Source: Hyphomonas adhaerens MHS-3 (lineage in GTDB: Bacteria > Pseudomonadota > Alphaproteobacteria > Caulobacterales > Hyphomonadaceae). From it: DNA of 64,000 nucleotides. Positions 1 through 12,831 of this stretch are shown here, piece by piece. Within the stretch, counting starts at the first letter, position 1; each line of letters starts with the position of its first letter. Location of the stretch: NCBI RefSeq assembly GCF_000685235.1, contig NZ_ARYH01000001.1:930001-994000 (forward strand), in the 5' to 3' direction. Both the position numbers and the translations under genes were made by a program. Below the pieces are notes generated by a model. That model searched no databases and was not told the origin of the DNA. It saw nothing but the letters and a program-made list of their open reading frames with translations.

Positions 1-4439
<4,439 letters not shown>

Positions 4440-4457
4440 TCTTTCATTCCATAAAGA

Positions 4458-4494
4458 CAAAGCCCCGCGGATCGCTTCGCGGGGCTTTGCTTTT
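4458..4494. terminator. intrinsic terminator between convergent gltB and DUF4349 gene
   Basis: A perfect 12-bp inverted repeat (CAAAGCCCCGCG / CGCGGGGCTTTG) with an 8-base loop is followed by a T-rich stretch on the + strand. It lies between two convergent genes and mainly serves gltB. Confidence 0.85.
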
Positions 4495-4508
4495 GGGGGA
4501 AGGGCGCC

Positions 4509-5435
4509 TCAGCTTTTCTTGCGGCGGACGCGCGGCCAGATCAGTTTCAGCCAGATCCAGACGAACACGCCGATCAGGATCAGCCAGGGCAGGCCGACGG
4601 CAAAGGCCGTGATCACGGCGGCGAGCGCGCTCGACAGATTATAGAAGAAATCCCCGAAGGCGCGGGCCAGCGGCTGCAGCGCGCCTTGCGAGACCGGGTT
4701 GCGCTTGGTCTCGTAACTGACCGACAGTTCACTCATGTTTACCCGCTGGCGCAGGGCGGCGAGCGAGGAGGTCAGCGAATCGATCTCGCCATTCACGCGG
4801 GCGAGTTCGCGCTCGGTTTCCAGCAACTCACCCAGCTTGCCGGGCCGGTCGGCCAGCAGCTGCTCCAGCCGGGCCTGCAGGGTCTGCTGGGCTTTCAGGC
4901 GGGCATCGGTGTCGATGATGGAGACGGTGAGGTCTTCGGCCGTGGTCTGGCGGTTGGTGATCTCGCCTTTTGCGGCTTCTGCCTCTGCCTCGACGCCGTT
5001 CAGGAACTGGTCGATCCAGGCAGGCGTCGCCCGCAGGTTCAGCGAGGCGGAGGCCTCGTCCTCGGAATAGGCGTTCATCCAGGAATTCGTCACCATGCAG
5101 ACGGCCGGTCCGGCCTTGTTGCAGGCATCGATATGCCCCTGCAGCGTCGGCTCGATGGCCGCGACCGGCAGGCGCATGCCGAGGGAGTGGGAATAGGCGA
5201 TGTATTGCTGGGCCACGGTTTCGCCGCCCGCCTGGCCGCCGCCTGCGTCCAGTTGCTCCATGAGCATGTCGCCTTCTGCGGCGAACTTTGCGCCCATGGA
5301 CATTTCAGCCGGGGGAGGGGGCGCGCCCATCGGCCGGGCGGAGTCGCGGCTGGCGCCAGGGCCGCCGCAACCCGTCAGGGCAAGCGTCGACAGGGTGACC
5401 GCAGACAGTGCGATACGGAATGCTTTGATGTTCAT
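4509..5435 (-). CDS. DUF4349 domain lipoprotein with C-terminal membrane helix
   Basis: Predicted 308-residue envelope protein. The start at 5435 is chosen over an ATG 51 bases upstream because GGAGGG sits 7 bases before it and it begins the signal peptide directly. The signal ends in a lipobox (LALTGC), so the protein should be lipid-anchored. The middle matches the DUF4349 pattern: an extracytoplasmic domain with two cysteines (in NKAGPAVC), then a charged coiled-coil of about 80 residues. It ends in one strongly hydrophobic helix (AVGLPWLILIGVFVWIWLKL) and a basic tail. Function of the family is unknown; the architecture suggests a membrane-bound sensor or scaffold. Confidence 0.85.
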   Translation of the reverse strand: MNIKAFRIALSAVTLSTLALTGCGGPGASRDSARPMGAPPPPAEMSMGAKFAAEGDMLMEQLDAGGGQAGGETVAQQYIAYSHSLGMRLPVAAIEPTLQGHIDACNKAGPAVCMVTNSWMNAYSEDEASASLNLRATPAWIDQFLNGVEAEAEAAKGEITNRQTTAEDLTVSIIDTDARLKAQQTLQARLEQLLADRPGKLGELLETERELARVNGEIDSLTSSLAALRQRVNMSELSVSYETKRNPVSQGALQPLARAFGDFFYNLSSALAAVITAFAVGLPWLILIGVFVWIWLKLIWPRVRRKKS

Positions 5436-5762
5436 GAATGTCCCTCCACTGGACGCAACTCCCACATGAAACGCGGAAAAAGGCAATATTCCGCTCGGAA
5501 AGCGAAAAATTGCGGCGTGGCCGTCACGGACGGGCGCCCGTTTGCCGGTTCGGCCCGCCGCTGAGTGCCAACTGCGCCCGCCTGTCAGGCGATTCTGGTC
5601 AGCAGGGATGCAATTGACGGCGGATTCCCCGGCCGGGCGACCTTTGTGTTGCCGAGACTGCAGGCGGGGCGGATCGTCTCGCCATATCCGGCGCTTCGGA
5701 GGGTGCGCCGGTCCTCCAGCCTCGGTGAGAGACCCTCCGGACCATTCTAAGGACTCAAGGCC
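5436..5762. other. 327-base intergenic region with leader hairpin
   Basis: Divergent upstream region shared by the DUF4349 gene (-) and the aminotransferase (+). No convincing ORF or known RNA was found. Just upstream of the aminotransferase there is an inverted repeat, CGGAGGGT (5697-5704) with ACCCTCCG (5732-5739), with a 27-base loop. If transcribed it would form a leader hairpin ending about 23 bases before the ATG. I could not match it to a riboswitch class. AAGGA (5749-5753) is the likely ribosome site for the downstream gene. Confidence 0.5.
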
Positions 5763-6926
5763 ATGACCAGATTTTCCAGCGAACCGCTCTTTTCTCCTTC
5801 CCGCCGCAGCCTGATGAAGCTGGCGGGCGCCGGCGCTGTTGGCGCAGCGACGGCCCTGACGGCCTGTTCGGAGACGGCCACCGCCGCCACGCCGGCCAAT
5901 GATGCCGTCGATCCGGATGCGATTGCCATCCTGTCGTCGAACGAAAACCCCTACGGCCCGTCGCCGATGGCCGTTGAGGCGATCAAGGCCGAAGCGGGTA
6001 ATCTCTACCGCTACACCTATCCGACCGTGATGAAATTCGCCGAGATGATCGCGGCGAAAGAAGGCGTCGCGCCGGAGCAGGTGCTGGTCACCAATGGCTC
6101 GACCCCGATCCTCGCCGCCTTTTCCGACTGGGTGAATGTGAATGGCGGCAAGATCGTCACCTCTGCCATCACCTATGAAGGCGTGCCGCGCGTTGCCGAG
6201 CAGGCCGGCACCGAAGTGGTCTACATGCCGCTGACCCAGGACATGGGCTATGACATGGAAGCCATCGCCGCCCGCGTCGGGCCGGACACCGGCGCGGTCT
6301 ATCTCTGCAACCCGAACAACCCGACCGGCAAGACGATCCCGACGGCACAGCTGAAAGCCTTCGTCGAAGACGTCAGCAACAAGGTTCCGGTCTTCGTCGA
6401 CGAAGCCTATCTCGACATGTCAGATGACTATCCGGGCAATGTGATGTCCGAATTTGTGGCAGCCGGTAAGCCGGTTATCGTCGCGCGGACCTTCTCGAAA
6501 ATCTACGGCATGGCCGGTCAGCGCCTCGGCTATGGCCTGATGCCTGCCGACATGGCGATGGACATGCGCAAGACCGGCCGTCTGTCGAACGTGAACTATC
6601 TCGGCCTCGTCGGCGGTATCGCCAGCGTCAAGGATACGGCCCATTTTGAAAAGATGCGTGCCACCATGATCCGTGGGCGTCAGAAGCTGGTCGCGATGGC
6701 GGCAGACCTCGGCCGTCCGATCGCGCCGGATCCGCAGGGCAGCTTCATCTACATGGATGTCGGCATGCCGGCGAAGGATTTCGCGGCCAAGATGCTGGAC
6801 CGCAATGTCCGCGTTGTGGGCGAACGCTGGAGCGACCTGCCGAACTGGACCCGTATCTGCGTTGGCCTCGATCACGAGATCGACAAGTGCCACGCGGCGG
6901 CAAAAGAAGTTCTGACTTCAATCTAA
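5763..6926 (+). CDS. Tat-exported lipoprotein aminotransferase, HisC-like fold type I
   Basis: 387-residue PLP-dependent aminotransferase related to histidinol-phosphate aminotransferase. The N-terminus carries a twin-arginine signal (R14-R15 in PSRRSLMKL), a hydrophobic stretch and a cysteine (ALTAC, C35), which suggests Tat export and lipid anchoring. The catalytic domain keeps the NPNNPTG cofactor loop, the aspartate region (FVDEAYLDM) and the Schiff-base lysine K246 in TFSKIYGMAGQRLGY, so it should be active. It stands alone, with no histidine-biosynthesis genes nearby, so a role in histidine synthesis is unlikely. The substrate is unknown; an exported amino-acid or amine transaminase is the simplest inference. 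Tat export would fit folding with PLP before translocation. Confidence 0.85.
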   Translation: MTRFSSEPLFSPSRRSLMKLAGAGAVGAATALTACSETATAATPANDAVDPDAIAILSSNENPYGPSPMAVEAIKAEAGNLYRYTYPTVMKFAEMIAAKEGVAPEQVLVTNGSTPILAAFSDWVNVNGGKIVTSAITYEGVPRVAEQAGTEVVYMPLTQDMGYDMEAIAARVGPDTGAVYLCNPNNPTGKTIPTAQLKAFVEDVSNKVPVFVDEAYLDMSDDYPGNVMSEFVAAGKPVIVARTFSKIYGMAGQRLGYGLMPADMAMDMRKTGRLSNVNYLGLVGGIASVKDTAHFEKMRATMIRGRQKLVAMAADLGRPIAPDPQGSFIYMDVGMPAKDFAAKMLDRNVRVVGERWSDLPNWTRICVGLDHEIDKCHAAAKEVLTSI

Positions 6927-6970
6927 GGGGAGAGTGGGGGCTTCTACCCTGATACTGGCCCTGATTTCGG

Positions 6971-8518
6971 TCAGGGCCGGTATCCGACCTTGCGCACGCC
7001 GGGTTCCAGGGTCCGCCAGGCGTGATGGATGAAATCCACCAGCAGGGGCCGAGTGTCGCGCGGGTCGATGATTTCTTCCGCCAGAAAGCTTTCCGCCGTC
7101 CGGAAGGGCGAGCGGATCGCTTCGAATTTCCGGTACAATTGTTCTTTCAGGGCGTCGGGGTCTTCGGCCTCGGCGAGCTCCTTGCGGAAGGCGGCCTCGA
7201 TGCCGCCGGCCATGGGCAGGCTGCCCCAGTCTCCGCTTGGCCAGCAATAGCGCCACTTGGTCCTTGACTGGTTCATCATCACCGATCCGGCCAGGCCATA
7301 GGCCTTCCGTATGACGACGGAACAGACCGGCACGTCGGCCTGGTAGACTGCGGTCATTGCCCGCACGCCTGCGCGGGTGACGCCTGCCGTCTCGGCTTTC
7401 ACGCCCACGGCAAAGCCGGGACAATCGACAAAGTGGATGACCGGTAGGTGGAACATGGAGCAGAGATCCATGTGGCGGGTGACCTTGTCGCAGACATCCG
7501 CCGTCCACGCCCCGTCCAGGAAAAAGGGGTCGCCTGCCAGGATGCCGACCGGATAGCCGTCGATCCGGGCGAGGCCCGCGACGATACCGCGGCCCCATTC
7601 CTTGCCGATCTCGAAGAAGCTGCCATGGTCGACCGTGGCATCAATGATCTTGCGCGGCTTGTAGGGTGTCTTGCCATCGGTCGGCACGATGGAGAGCAGG
7701 CTCTCTTCTTTCCGGTCCGGATGGTCTGCCGGTGAGGTGCGCTCAGGCAGGTCGTGTACGGACGGGGGCAGGTAGGACAGGAAACGCCGCGCCGTGATGA
7801 AGGCGTCGGCTTCGGTGTCGACCACATTGTCCACCGTGCCGTTCTGCGCCTGGATCTTCCAGCCGCCGAGTTCTTCCTTGGTGACGTTTTCGCCCAGCGC
7901 AATCGCCACCGGCGGGCCGGCCACGAACACCTGGCTGAGTTCCTTGACCATGACCGAGAAATGGCTGGCCGCGACCCGGCCCGCGCCCATGCCGGCGCAG
8001 GGGCCGAGCGCGAGCGAGACAAACGGCACCTGCGACATGCCGTGGACGATCTCGTCCCAGCCGGGCGTTTCGGGAATATAGGTACGCGGGTCCTGTTCCA
8101 GAGATTTCACCGACCCGCCGCCGCCGGTGCCGTCGATCATCTGGACCAGCGGCATCCGGTATTCGGCGGCCATCTTGATCATCATGATCAGCTTGCCCCG
8201 GATCGAGGCATCCGAGGCGCCGCCGCGCACGGTGAAATCATCGGCGAGGATCGCGACGGATTCGCCATTGATGGTGGCCCGTCCGGTAACTGAATTGGAC
8301 GGCAGGAACGCTTCCAGTTCATCATCGGCAGAATAGGTGGCCTTGCCGGCAATCTTGCCGATCTCGTGGAAGCTGCCGGGATCTGCCAGGAAGGCGACCC
8401 GTTCGCGGACGGTCAGCTTGCCGCGTCCGCGCTGGCGTTCGACGGGCTCTTCGCCGCCCATTTTCTCGGCCAGCCGTTCACGGCGGCGGAGTTCTTCAAT
8501 CGACTTTTCCCAACTCAT
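6971..8518 (-). CDS. acyl-CoA carboxylase carboxyltransferase (beta) subunit
   Basis: 515-residue carboxyltransferase of the propionyl-/methylcrotonyl-CoA carboxylase family, which transfers CO2 from biotin to an acyl-CoA. The start at 8518 is preferred over an ATG 36 bases upstream because GGAAGG lies 7 bases before it. The two crotonase-like halves are complete, with glycine-rich oxyanion segments (DGTGGGGSV; CAGMGAGRVA; DCPGFAVG in the second half). No biotin carboxylase or biotin carrier subunit is in the window, so its partner is encoded elsewhere. The substrate (propionyl-, methylcrotonyl- or other acyl-CoA) cannot be told from the sequence alone. Confidence 0.88.
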   Translation of the reverse strand: MSWEKSIEELRRRERLAEKMGGEEPVERQRGRGKLTVRERVAFLADPGSFHEIGKIAGKATYSADDELEAFLPSNSVTGRATINGESVAILADDFTVRGGASDASIRGKLIMMIKMAAEYRMPLVQMIDGTGGGGSVKSLEQDPRTYIPETPGWDEIVHGMSQVPFVSLALGPCAGMGAGRVAASHFSVMVKELSQVFVAGPPVAIALGENVTKEELGGWKIQAQNGTVDNVVDTEADAFITARRFLSYLPPSVHDLPERTSPADHPDRKEESLLSIVPTDGKTPYKPRKIIDATVDHGSFFEIGKEWGRGIVAGLARIDGYPVGILAGDPFFLDGAWTADVCDKVTRHMDLCSMFHLPVIHFVDCPGFAVGVKAETAGVTRAGVRAMTAVYQADVPVCSVVIRKAYGLAGSVMMNQSRTKWRYCWPSGDWGSLPMAGGIEAAFRKELAEAEDPDALKEQLYRKFEAIRSPFRTAESFLAEEIIDPRDTRPLLVDFIHHAWRTLEPGVRKVGYRP

Positions 8519-8727
8519 GCCGCGACCTTCCACGCTTCCGCAGCGCAAGGTCAAGCAGATCTGAAACGGCCCTTACATAATTTCAGGTGGTCAGGCGGCC
8601 GGGCCGCGCCGGGACCGGAACGCCCCGCTCACGGTCCCTTACGGTACGGTATGTCACACAGCTTTTCCTTGATTTTCATACCGGGGGTCTGCTTTATCGC
8701 TTCAAATCCATCCCAAGGAGGAATCTC

Positions 8728-9030
8728 ATGGATCTCGCAGAACTTACAGCCAAGGCCAATGACGCTGTTTCCGCAGGCGGCGACTTCAAGAAAAAAGTGA
8801 AATTTGACTTCGGCGACGCCGGCAAACTTTTCATCGACGGCATGAATGGCGTGGCCAACAACTCTGACGACGCTGCGGATGCGACGATCAAGGTTGATTG
8901 GGAAGACTTCAAGAAGATCGCCTCCGGCGGCCTCGACGCCACAATGGCGTTCATGCAGGGGAAACTGAAAGTTGAAGGCGACATGTCGGTTGCCATGCAG
9001 CTTCAGAGCCTGATGAAGGCGCTCTCCTAA
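8728..9030 (+). CDS. SCP2 sterol-binding domain protein
   Basis: 100-residue protein consisting of one SCP2-type lipid-binding domain and no signal peptide, so it is cytoplasmic. The start at 8728 has an excellent AAGGAGG seven bases upstream. The family pattern is visible in the middle and C-terminus (KLFIDGMNGV, TIKVDWEDFKKIASG, AFMQGKLKVEGD). SCP2 domains bind fatty acyl-CoAs or sterol-like lipids in a hydrophobic tunnel. It is followed by a terminator, so it is transcribed alone, but the next three genes also concern acyl or lipid chemistry. Confidence 0.9.
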   Translation: MDLAELTAKANDAVSAGGDFKKKVKFDFGDAGKLFIDGMNGVANNSDDAADATIKVDWEDFKKIASGGLDATMAFMQGKLKVEGDMSVAMQLQSLMKALS

Positions 9031-9059
9031 GGCGAGCAGCCCTTCGGGTTTGACAGGTC

Positions 9060-9093
9060 AGGCCGCCCCGGGACACCCTGCGGGCGGCCTTTT
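9060..9093 (+). terminator. intrinsic terminator after SCP2 gene
   Basis: Inverted repeat AGGCCGCCC (9060-9068) / GGGCGGCCT (9082-9090) followed directly by a short T run, located 30 bases after the SCP2 stop codon. Confidence 0.8.
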
Positions 9094-9112
9094 CCGTCTG
9101 GGATAAAATTGC

Positions 9113-10063
9113 ATGGACACGCCTCTGCCGCCGGATACCGAATTCGTCCTCGTCCCCGGCAATCCGCCGCCGAAGGGGGCCGAGATCGTCTGGTTCAAGG
9201 GCACGGGCGGCCGGAATCTTCGGGCCTGCATCGCTCCGGCGCTGGCACCGGACAAGCCGCGCGGCACGGTGATTGTCTGTCCCGGGCGGACGGAATTCAT
9301 CGAGAAATATTTCGAGGTCGGGCGCGAGCTGCAGACCATGGGCTTTGCCGTCGTCATTCTCGACTGGCCGGGGCAGGGCCTGTCGGACCGTCTGCTGGAC
9401 GATTCGAAAAAAGGCCATATCGACCGGTTCGAGACGTTCATGGGCGCGCTGGCCAATGGGCTGGAAGCCCTCGATGACCGCCTGCCGCGGCCTTACGTGT
9501 CGCTGGCCCATTCCATGGGCGGGGCGATTGCGCTGGCCGCGATTGCCGATGGCCTGGTCAAAGTGGACGCAGCCGCCTTCAGCGCGCCGATGTGGGGGAT
9601 CAAGTCGAAATTCCTCGGCATGCGCTATCTCGTCTGGGCGATGCGCGCGACGGGCCGGTCCGGCGATTATGCGGTCCAGCCCGGCCCGCCGGAGACGTTC
9701 GAGACGAATATCGTCACCCACGACAAGAAACACTGGCAGCTGCAGCGCGACCTGGTCGATGCCCGGCCGGACCTCGAACTCGGCCCGGTGACCTGGGGCT
9801 GGCTCGGCGCGTCGCTGGATATCCTGGCCGGCTTTACCAAGGCAAAGACGCTGAGCACGGTGACCATTCCGGTGTTCGTCGCATCGGCCGCCGAGGAACA
9901 GCTGGTCGACAATGCGACCCATACCTCGATCTGCAAACGGTTGCCGGATTGCGAGCACGTCACCATCGAGGGCGCGATGCACGAGATCCTGATGGAGACC
10001 GACGACAAGCGCGCGGAGTTCTGGGAGGGCTTCCAACGCCTTCTGAAACGTGCGGATATATAA
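9113..10063 (+). CDS. alpha/beta hydrolase, lysophospholipase-like
   Basis: 316-residue serine hydrolase. It shows the oxyanion region (GTVIVCPGRTEFIEKYFEVG), the strand-turn-helix DWPGQGLSD typical of the monoacylglycerol lipase/lysophospholipase group, the nucleophile elbow AHSMGGAI (GxSxG-like) and a late histidine (EGAMHEIL). No signal peptide is seen, so it is probably cytoplasmic. No clear Shine-Dalgarno precedes the ATG. It is 34 bases upstream of an acyl-CoA ligase on the same strand, so release of a fatty acid and its activation could be coupled; that link is inference. Confidence 0.85.
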   Translation: MDTPLPPDTEFVLVPGNPPPKGAEIVWFKGTGGRNLRACIAPALAPDKPRGTVIVCPGRTEFIEKYFEVGRELQTMGFAVVILDWPGQGLSDRLLDDSKKGHIDRFETFMGALANGLEALDDRLPRPYVSLAHSMGGAIALAAIADGLVKVDAAAFSAPMWGIKSKFLGMRYLVWAMRATGRSGDYAVQPGPPETFETNIVTHDKKHWQLQRDLVDARPDLELGPVTWGWLGASLDILAGFTKAKTLSTVTIPVFVASAAEEQLVDNATHTSICKRLPDCEHVTIEGAMHEILMETDDKRAEFWEGFQRLLKRADI

Positions 10064-10097
10064 ACAAGAAAATTAGACTTGGGTGAGGAGGAAACCT

Positions 10098-11567
10098 GTG
10101 GCGATCATCACGCTTTCACGCATTGTGGCTTACTGGGCGGCGCAACAGCCGGACCGGCCGGCCATTGACCATGAGGGGGTCCAGATCAGCTGGGCCGAGC
10201 TCGACCGGCGCACAAACCGCCTGGCGCGGGCCTATGAAAAGCTGGGTGTGAAACAGGACGATTTCGTCACCATCGCGCTGCCGAACGGGATCGAATTCTT
10301 CGCGGCCTGCCTTGCCACCTGGAAGGCGGGCGCCACACCGCAGCCGATCTCCGCGCGCCTGCCCAAGCATGAGCGCGACCAGATCGTGGAGCTTGGCAAG
10401 CCGTCCCTCGTTGTCGGTGTTCCGGCCGGCGAATATGGCGACACGCCGTCGGTGCCGGAGAATTACGAGCCGGACGCGACCCTTCCGGATACGGAATTGC
10501 CCGAGCGCATGGCCGCCTCGATCAAGGCGATGACCAGCGGCGGTTCCACCGGCCGGCCGAAACTGATTGTCTCCAAGATCCCGGCCGCCTGGGACCCGGA
10601 GCTGCCCTATCTCGAAATCCCGGTACAGGGGGCGATGCTGATCCCCGGCCCGCTCTATCACAATGGCCCGTTCATGTGGGCGATGATCGCCCTGTTCAAG
10701 GGCTGCACCGTCGCCATCACGACACGCTTCGACGCAGAGAAGACGCTGGAAACCATCGAGCGGCTGAAGATCGACGTCGTCTACACCGTGCCGACCATGA
10801 TGCGCCGCATCTGGGCCCTGCCGGAAGAGGTGCGGAGCAAGTATGACCTGTCCAGCCTGAAAGCGCTGTGGCACCTGGCGGCGCCATGCCCGGCCTGGCT
10901 GAAGGAATGTTTCATCGAATGGCTCGGCGGCGATGTCATTTGGGAACTGTATGCCGGCACGGAAGGGCAGGGCACGACAATCATTCAGGGCACGGAATGG
11001 CTGGAGCATCGCGGCTCTGTCGGCAAACCGGTCGAAGCGTGCGAAATGATCGTCGTCGACGAGACCGGCAAGGAATTGCCGCCCGGGGAAGTCGGCGAGA
11101 TCTTCATGCGCCCGCTCGACGGGGCGGGCACGACCTATCGCTATATCGGCGCTGAAGCCAAATCGATCGAAGGCGGTTGGGAAAGCCTCGGCGACATGGG
11201 CTATCTGGATGAAGACGGCTATCTCTATCTGACAGACCGCCTGTCGGACATGATCCTGTCGGGCGGGGCGAACATCTATCCGGCCGAAGTGGAAGCTGCG
11301 ATCGACGCCTATCCGGGCGTGCACTCTTCCGCCGTGATCGGCCTGCCGGACGAGGATATGGGCGCGCGCCTGCATGCCGTGATCTGCCGTCCCGAAGGCG
11401 CGGTGGACGAGGCCGACATGGCGGCCCACCTCTCCACCATGCTGGTGCGCTACAAGATCCCGAAGAGCTTCGAATATGTCAGCGAAGCGGTCCGCGACGA
11501 TGCGGGCAAGGTGCGCCGCAAGACCCTGCGGGAAGAGCGAATCGCGGCGATGGCGCAAAACGCCTGA
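10098..11567 (+). CDS. AMP-dependent acyl-CoA ligase (GTG start)
   Basis: 489-residue adenylate-forming enzyme that activates a carboxylic acid to an acyl-CoA through an acyl-AMP. Visible motifs are the P-loop-like TSGGSTGRPK, the A5-like YAGTEGQG, the GDMGYLDEDGYL aspartate motif and the hinge TDRLSDMILSGGANIYPAEVE. The catalytic C-terminal lysine is in GKVRRKTLR. The GTG at 10098 is preferred to the GTG at 10083 because GAGGAGG ends 6 bases before it and overlaps the earlier codon. The length fits medium-chain or bile-acid/crotonobetaine-CoA-ligase-like members, but the substrate is not evident. It is likely co-transcribed with the upstream hydrolase. Confidence 0.88.
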   Translation: MAIITLSRIVAYWAAQQPDRPAIDHEGVQISWAELDRRTNRLARAYEKLGVKQDDFVTIALPNGIEFFAACLATWKAGATPQPISARLPKHERDQIVELGKPSLVVGVPAGEYGDTPSVPENYEPDATLPDTELPERMAASIKAMTSGGSTGRPKLIVSKIPAAWDPELPYLEIPVQGAMLIPGPLYHNGPFMWAMIALFKGCTVAITTRFDAEKTLETIERLKIDVVYTVPTMMRRIWALPEEVRSKYDLSSLKALWHLAAPCPAWLKECFIEWLGGDVIWELYAGTEGQGTTIIQGTEWLEHRGSVGKPVEACEMIVVDETGKELPPGEVGEIFMRPLDGAGTTYRYIGAEAKSIEGGWESLGDMGYLDEDGYLYLTDRLSDMILSGGANIYPAEVEAAIDAYPGVHSSAVIGLPDEDMGARLHAVICRPEGAVDEADMAAHLSTMLVRYKIPKSFEYVSEAVRDDAGKVRRKTLREERIAAMAQNA

Positions 11568-11674
11568 GTGCCTCTGTGGCGGTCAGGGCCGGGGCCCGGA
11601 CCCCGCGCCGGTTCTGCTTGACTTACCCTAGGGCGGGGCCCGTCCCCTCCTGAAAAATTCAGGAGGAAGACCCC

Positions 11675-12679
11675 ATGAAAGTTGCTGCTGTTAAGAAGCC
11701 TGGCGGGCCCGGCAATCTCGTCATCGAAGACCGTCCAGATCCCGTTGCAGGCCCGGGCGAAGTATTGGTGCGTGTGCGCGCCTCCAGCCTCAACTATCAC
11801 GACTTCGTCGTCGTCATGGGCGGCATTCCGACCCCCGACGGGCGTATCCCCATGTCGGACGGCGCCTGTGAAGTGGTCGCTGTTGGCGAGGGCGTCACCA
11901 AGTGGAAAGTGGGCGACAAGGTATTGTCCCTGTTCTTCCCCGGCTGGCAGTCCGGCCAGATCGAGGCGGCAGGGTTCAATTCCGTCCCCGGAGACGGGGC
12001 AGACGGCTTTGGCGCCGAACTGGTGACCGCGCCCGAAACCGCCTTCACCCGCATCCCGGAAGGCTGGAGCTTTGAAGAAGCCGCGACCCTTCCGTGTGCG
12101 GCGCTCACCGCCTGGCGCGGGATCGTGGCCGAAGGCAAGATCAAGCCGGGCGACTGGGTGCTGACCCAGGGCACGGGCGGCGTGTCGATCTTTGCGCTGC
12201 AACTGGCCAAGGCGGCCGGCTGCCGGGTGATCTCCACGTCTTCCTCGCCGGAAAAGCTGGAGAAACTGAAAGCCCTCGGCGCCGATCATGTGATCAATTA
12301 CAAGGAAACGCCGGAATGGGGCGCCGAAGCCTTCAAGCTGGCCGGCGGGCGCGGCGTGGATGAAGTCGTCGAGATCGGCGGGCCGGGCACCATGGCCCAG
12401 TCCATCGCGGCCTGCCGCCCGGGCGGGCATATCTCGCTGATCGGCGTGCTCACCGGCGTGTCAGGCGAAGTGCCGACGGCGGCGCTGTTCTCGCGCAACA
12501 TCACCCTGTCCGGCATCACGGTCGGCTCGCGCCGCATGCAGGAAGATATGATCGACGCCCTCGAAGCGAACGGCATCAAGCCGGTGATCGATTCCACATT
12601 CCCGCTGGACAAGATTGCCGACGCTTTCGCCCACCAGGCCAGCCAGAAGCATTTCGGCAAGATCGTCCTGACGGTCTGA
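11675..12679 (+). CDS. zinc-independent MDR family NAD(P)H oxidoreductase
   Basis: 334-residue medium-chain dehydrogenase/reductase. The N-terminal GroES-like domain (GEVLVRVRASSLNYHDF) is followed by a Rossmann domain with the GTGGVSIFALQLAKAAG cofactor loop. The cysteine cluster of the structural zinc of classical alcohol dehydrogenases is absent, so it belongs near the quinone-oxidoreductase or enoyl-reductase branch. AGGAGG lies 8 bases before the ATG. It probably reduces an enone, quinone or enoyl thioester with NADPH; the substrate is unknown. It follows the acyl-CoA ligase by 107 bases. Confidence 0.88.
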   Translation: MKVAAVKKPGGPGNLVIEDRPDPVAGPGEVLVRVRASSLNYHDFVVVMGGIPTPDGRIPMSDGACEVVAVGEGVTKWKVGDKVLSLFFPGWQSGQIEAAGFNSVPGDGADGFGAELVTAPETAFTRIPEGWSFEEAATLPCAALTAWRGIVAEGKIKPGDWVLTQGTGGVSIFALQLAKAAGCRVISTSSSPEKLEKLKALGADHVINYKETPEWGAEAFKLAGGRGVDEVVEIGGPGTMAQSIAACRPGGHISLIGVLTGVSGEVPTAALFSRNITLSGITVGSRRMQEDMIDALEANGIKPVIDSTFPLDKIADAFAHQASQKHFGKIVLTV

Positions 12680-12693
12680 TCCGCCGAAGTCCG

Positions 12694-12770
12694 TTATGGT
12701 CCGGCATGGTCATGTCTGGTCATGCCGGGGCACGGCCTGATCCATTATGGTCCGGTCATGATCATGCGTT
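12694..12770. repeat. intergenic direct repeats of TTATGGTCCGG and GGTCATG
   Basis: The 11-mer TTATGGTCCGG occurs at 12694-12704 and 12745-12755, 51 bases apart, interspersed with several GGTCATG/CATGATC words. The same decamer TATGGTCCGG recurs just before the TetR start (32278) and, inverted, in the spacer at 49394. Function unknown. Confidence 0.55.
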
Positions 12771-12776
12771 GACATG

Positions 12777-12811
12777 AAAAAACGCCCTCCCGGCAGGGGA
12801 GGGCGTTTGTT
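12777..12811. terminator. bidirectional terminator between MDR gene and phbB
   Basis: A 12-bp stem AAACGCCCTCCC / GGGAGGGCGTTT is flanked by an A run on the left and a T-rich stretch on the right, so it can work for both convergent genes. Confidence 0.85.
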
Positions 12812-12831
12812 TGTTCCGGAATGAAACAGGC

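Noticed and set aside
5436..5762. Possible riboswitch or small ORF in the spacer
   Set aside because: Only a simple hairpin is visible; no known aptamer core, and the short frames lack ribosome sites.
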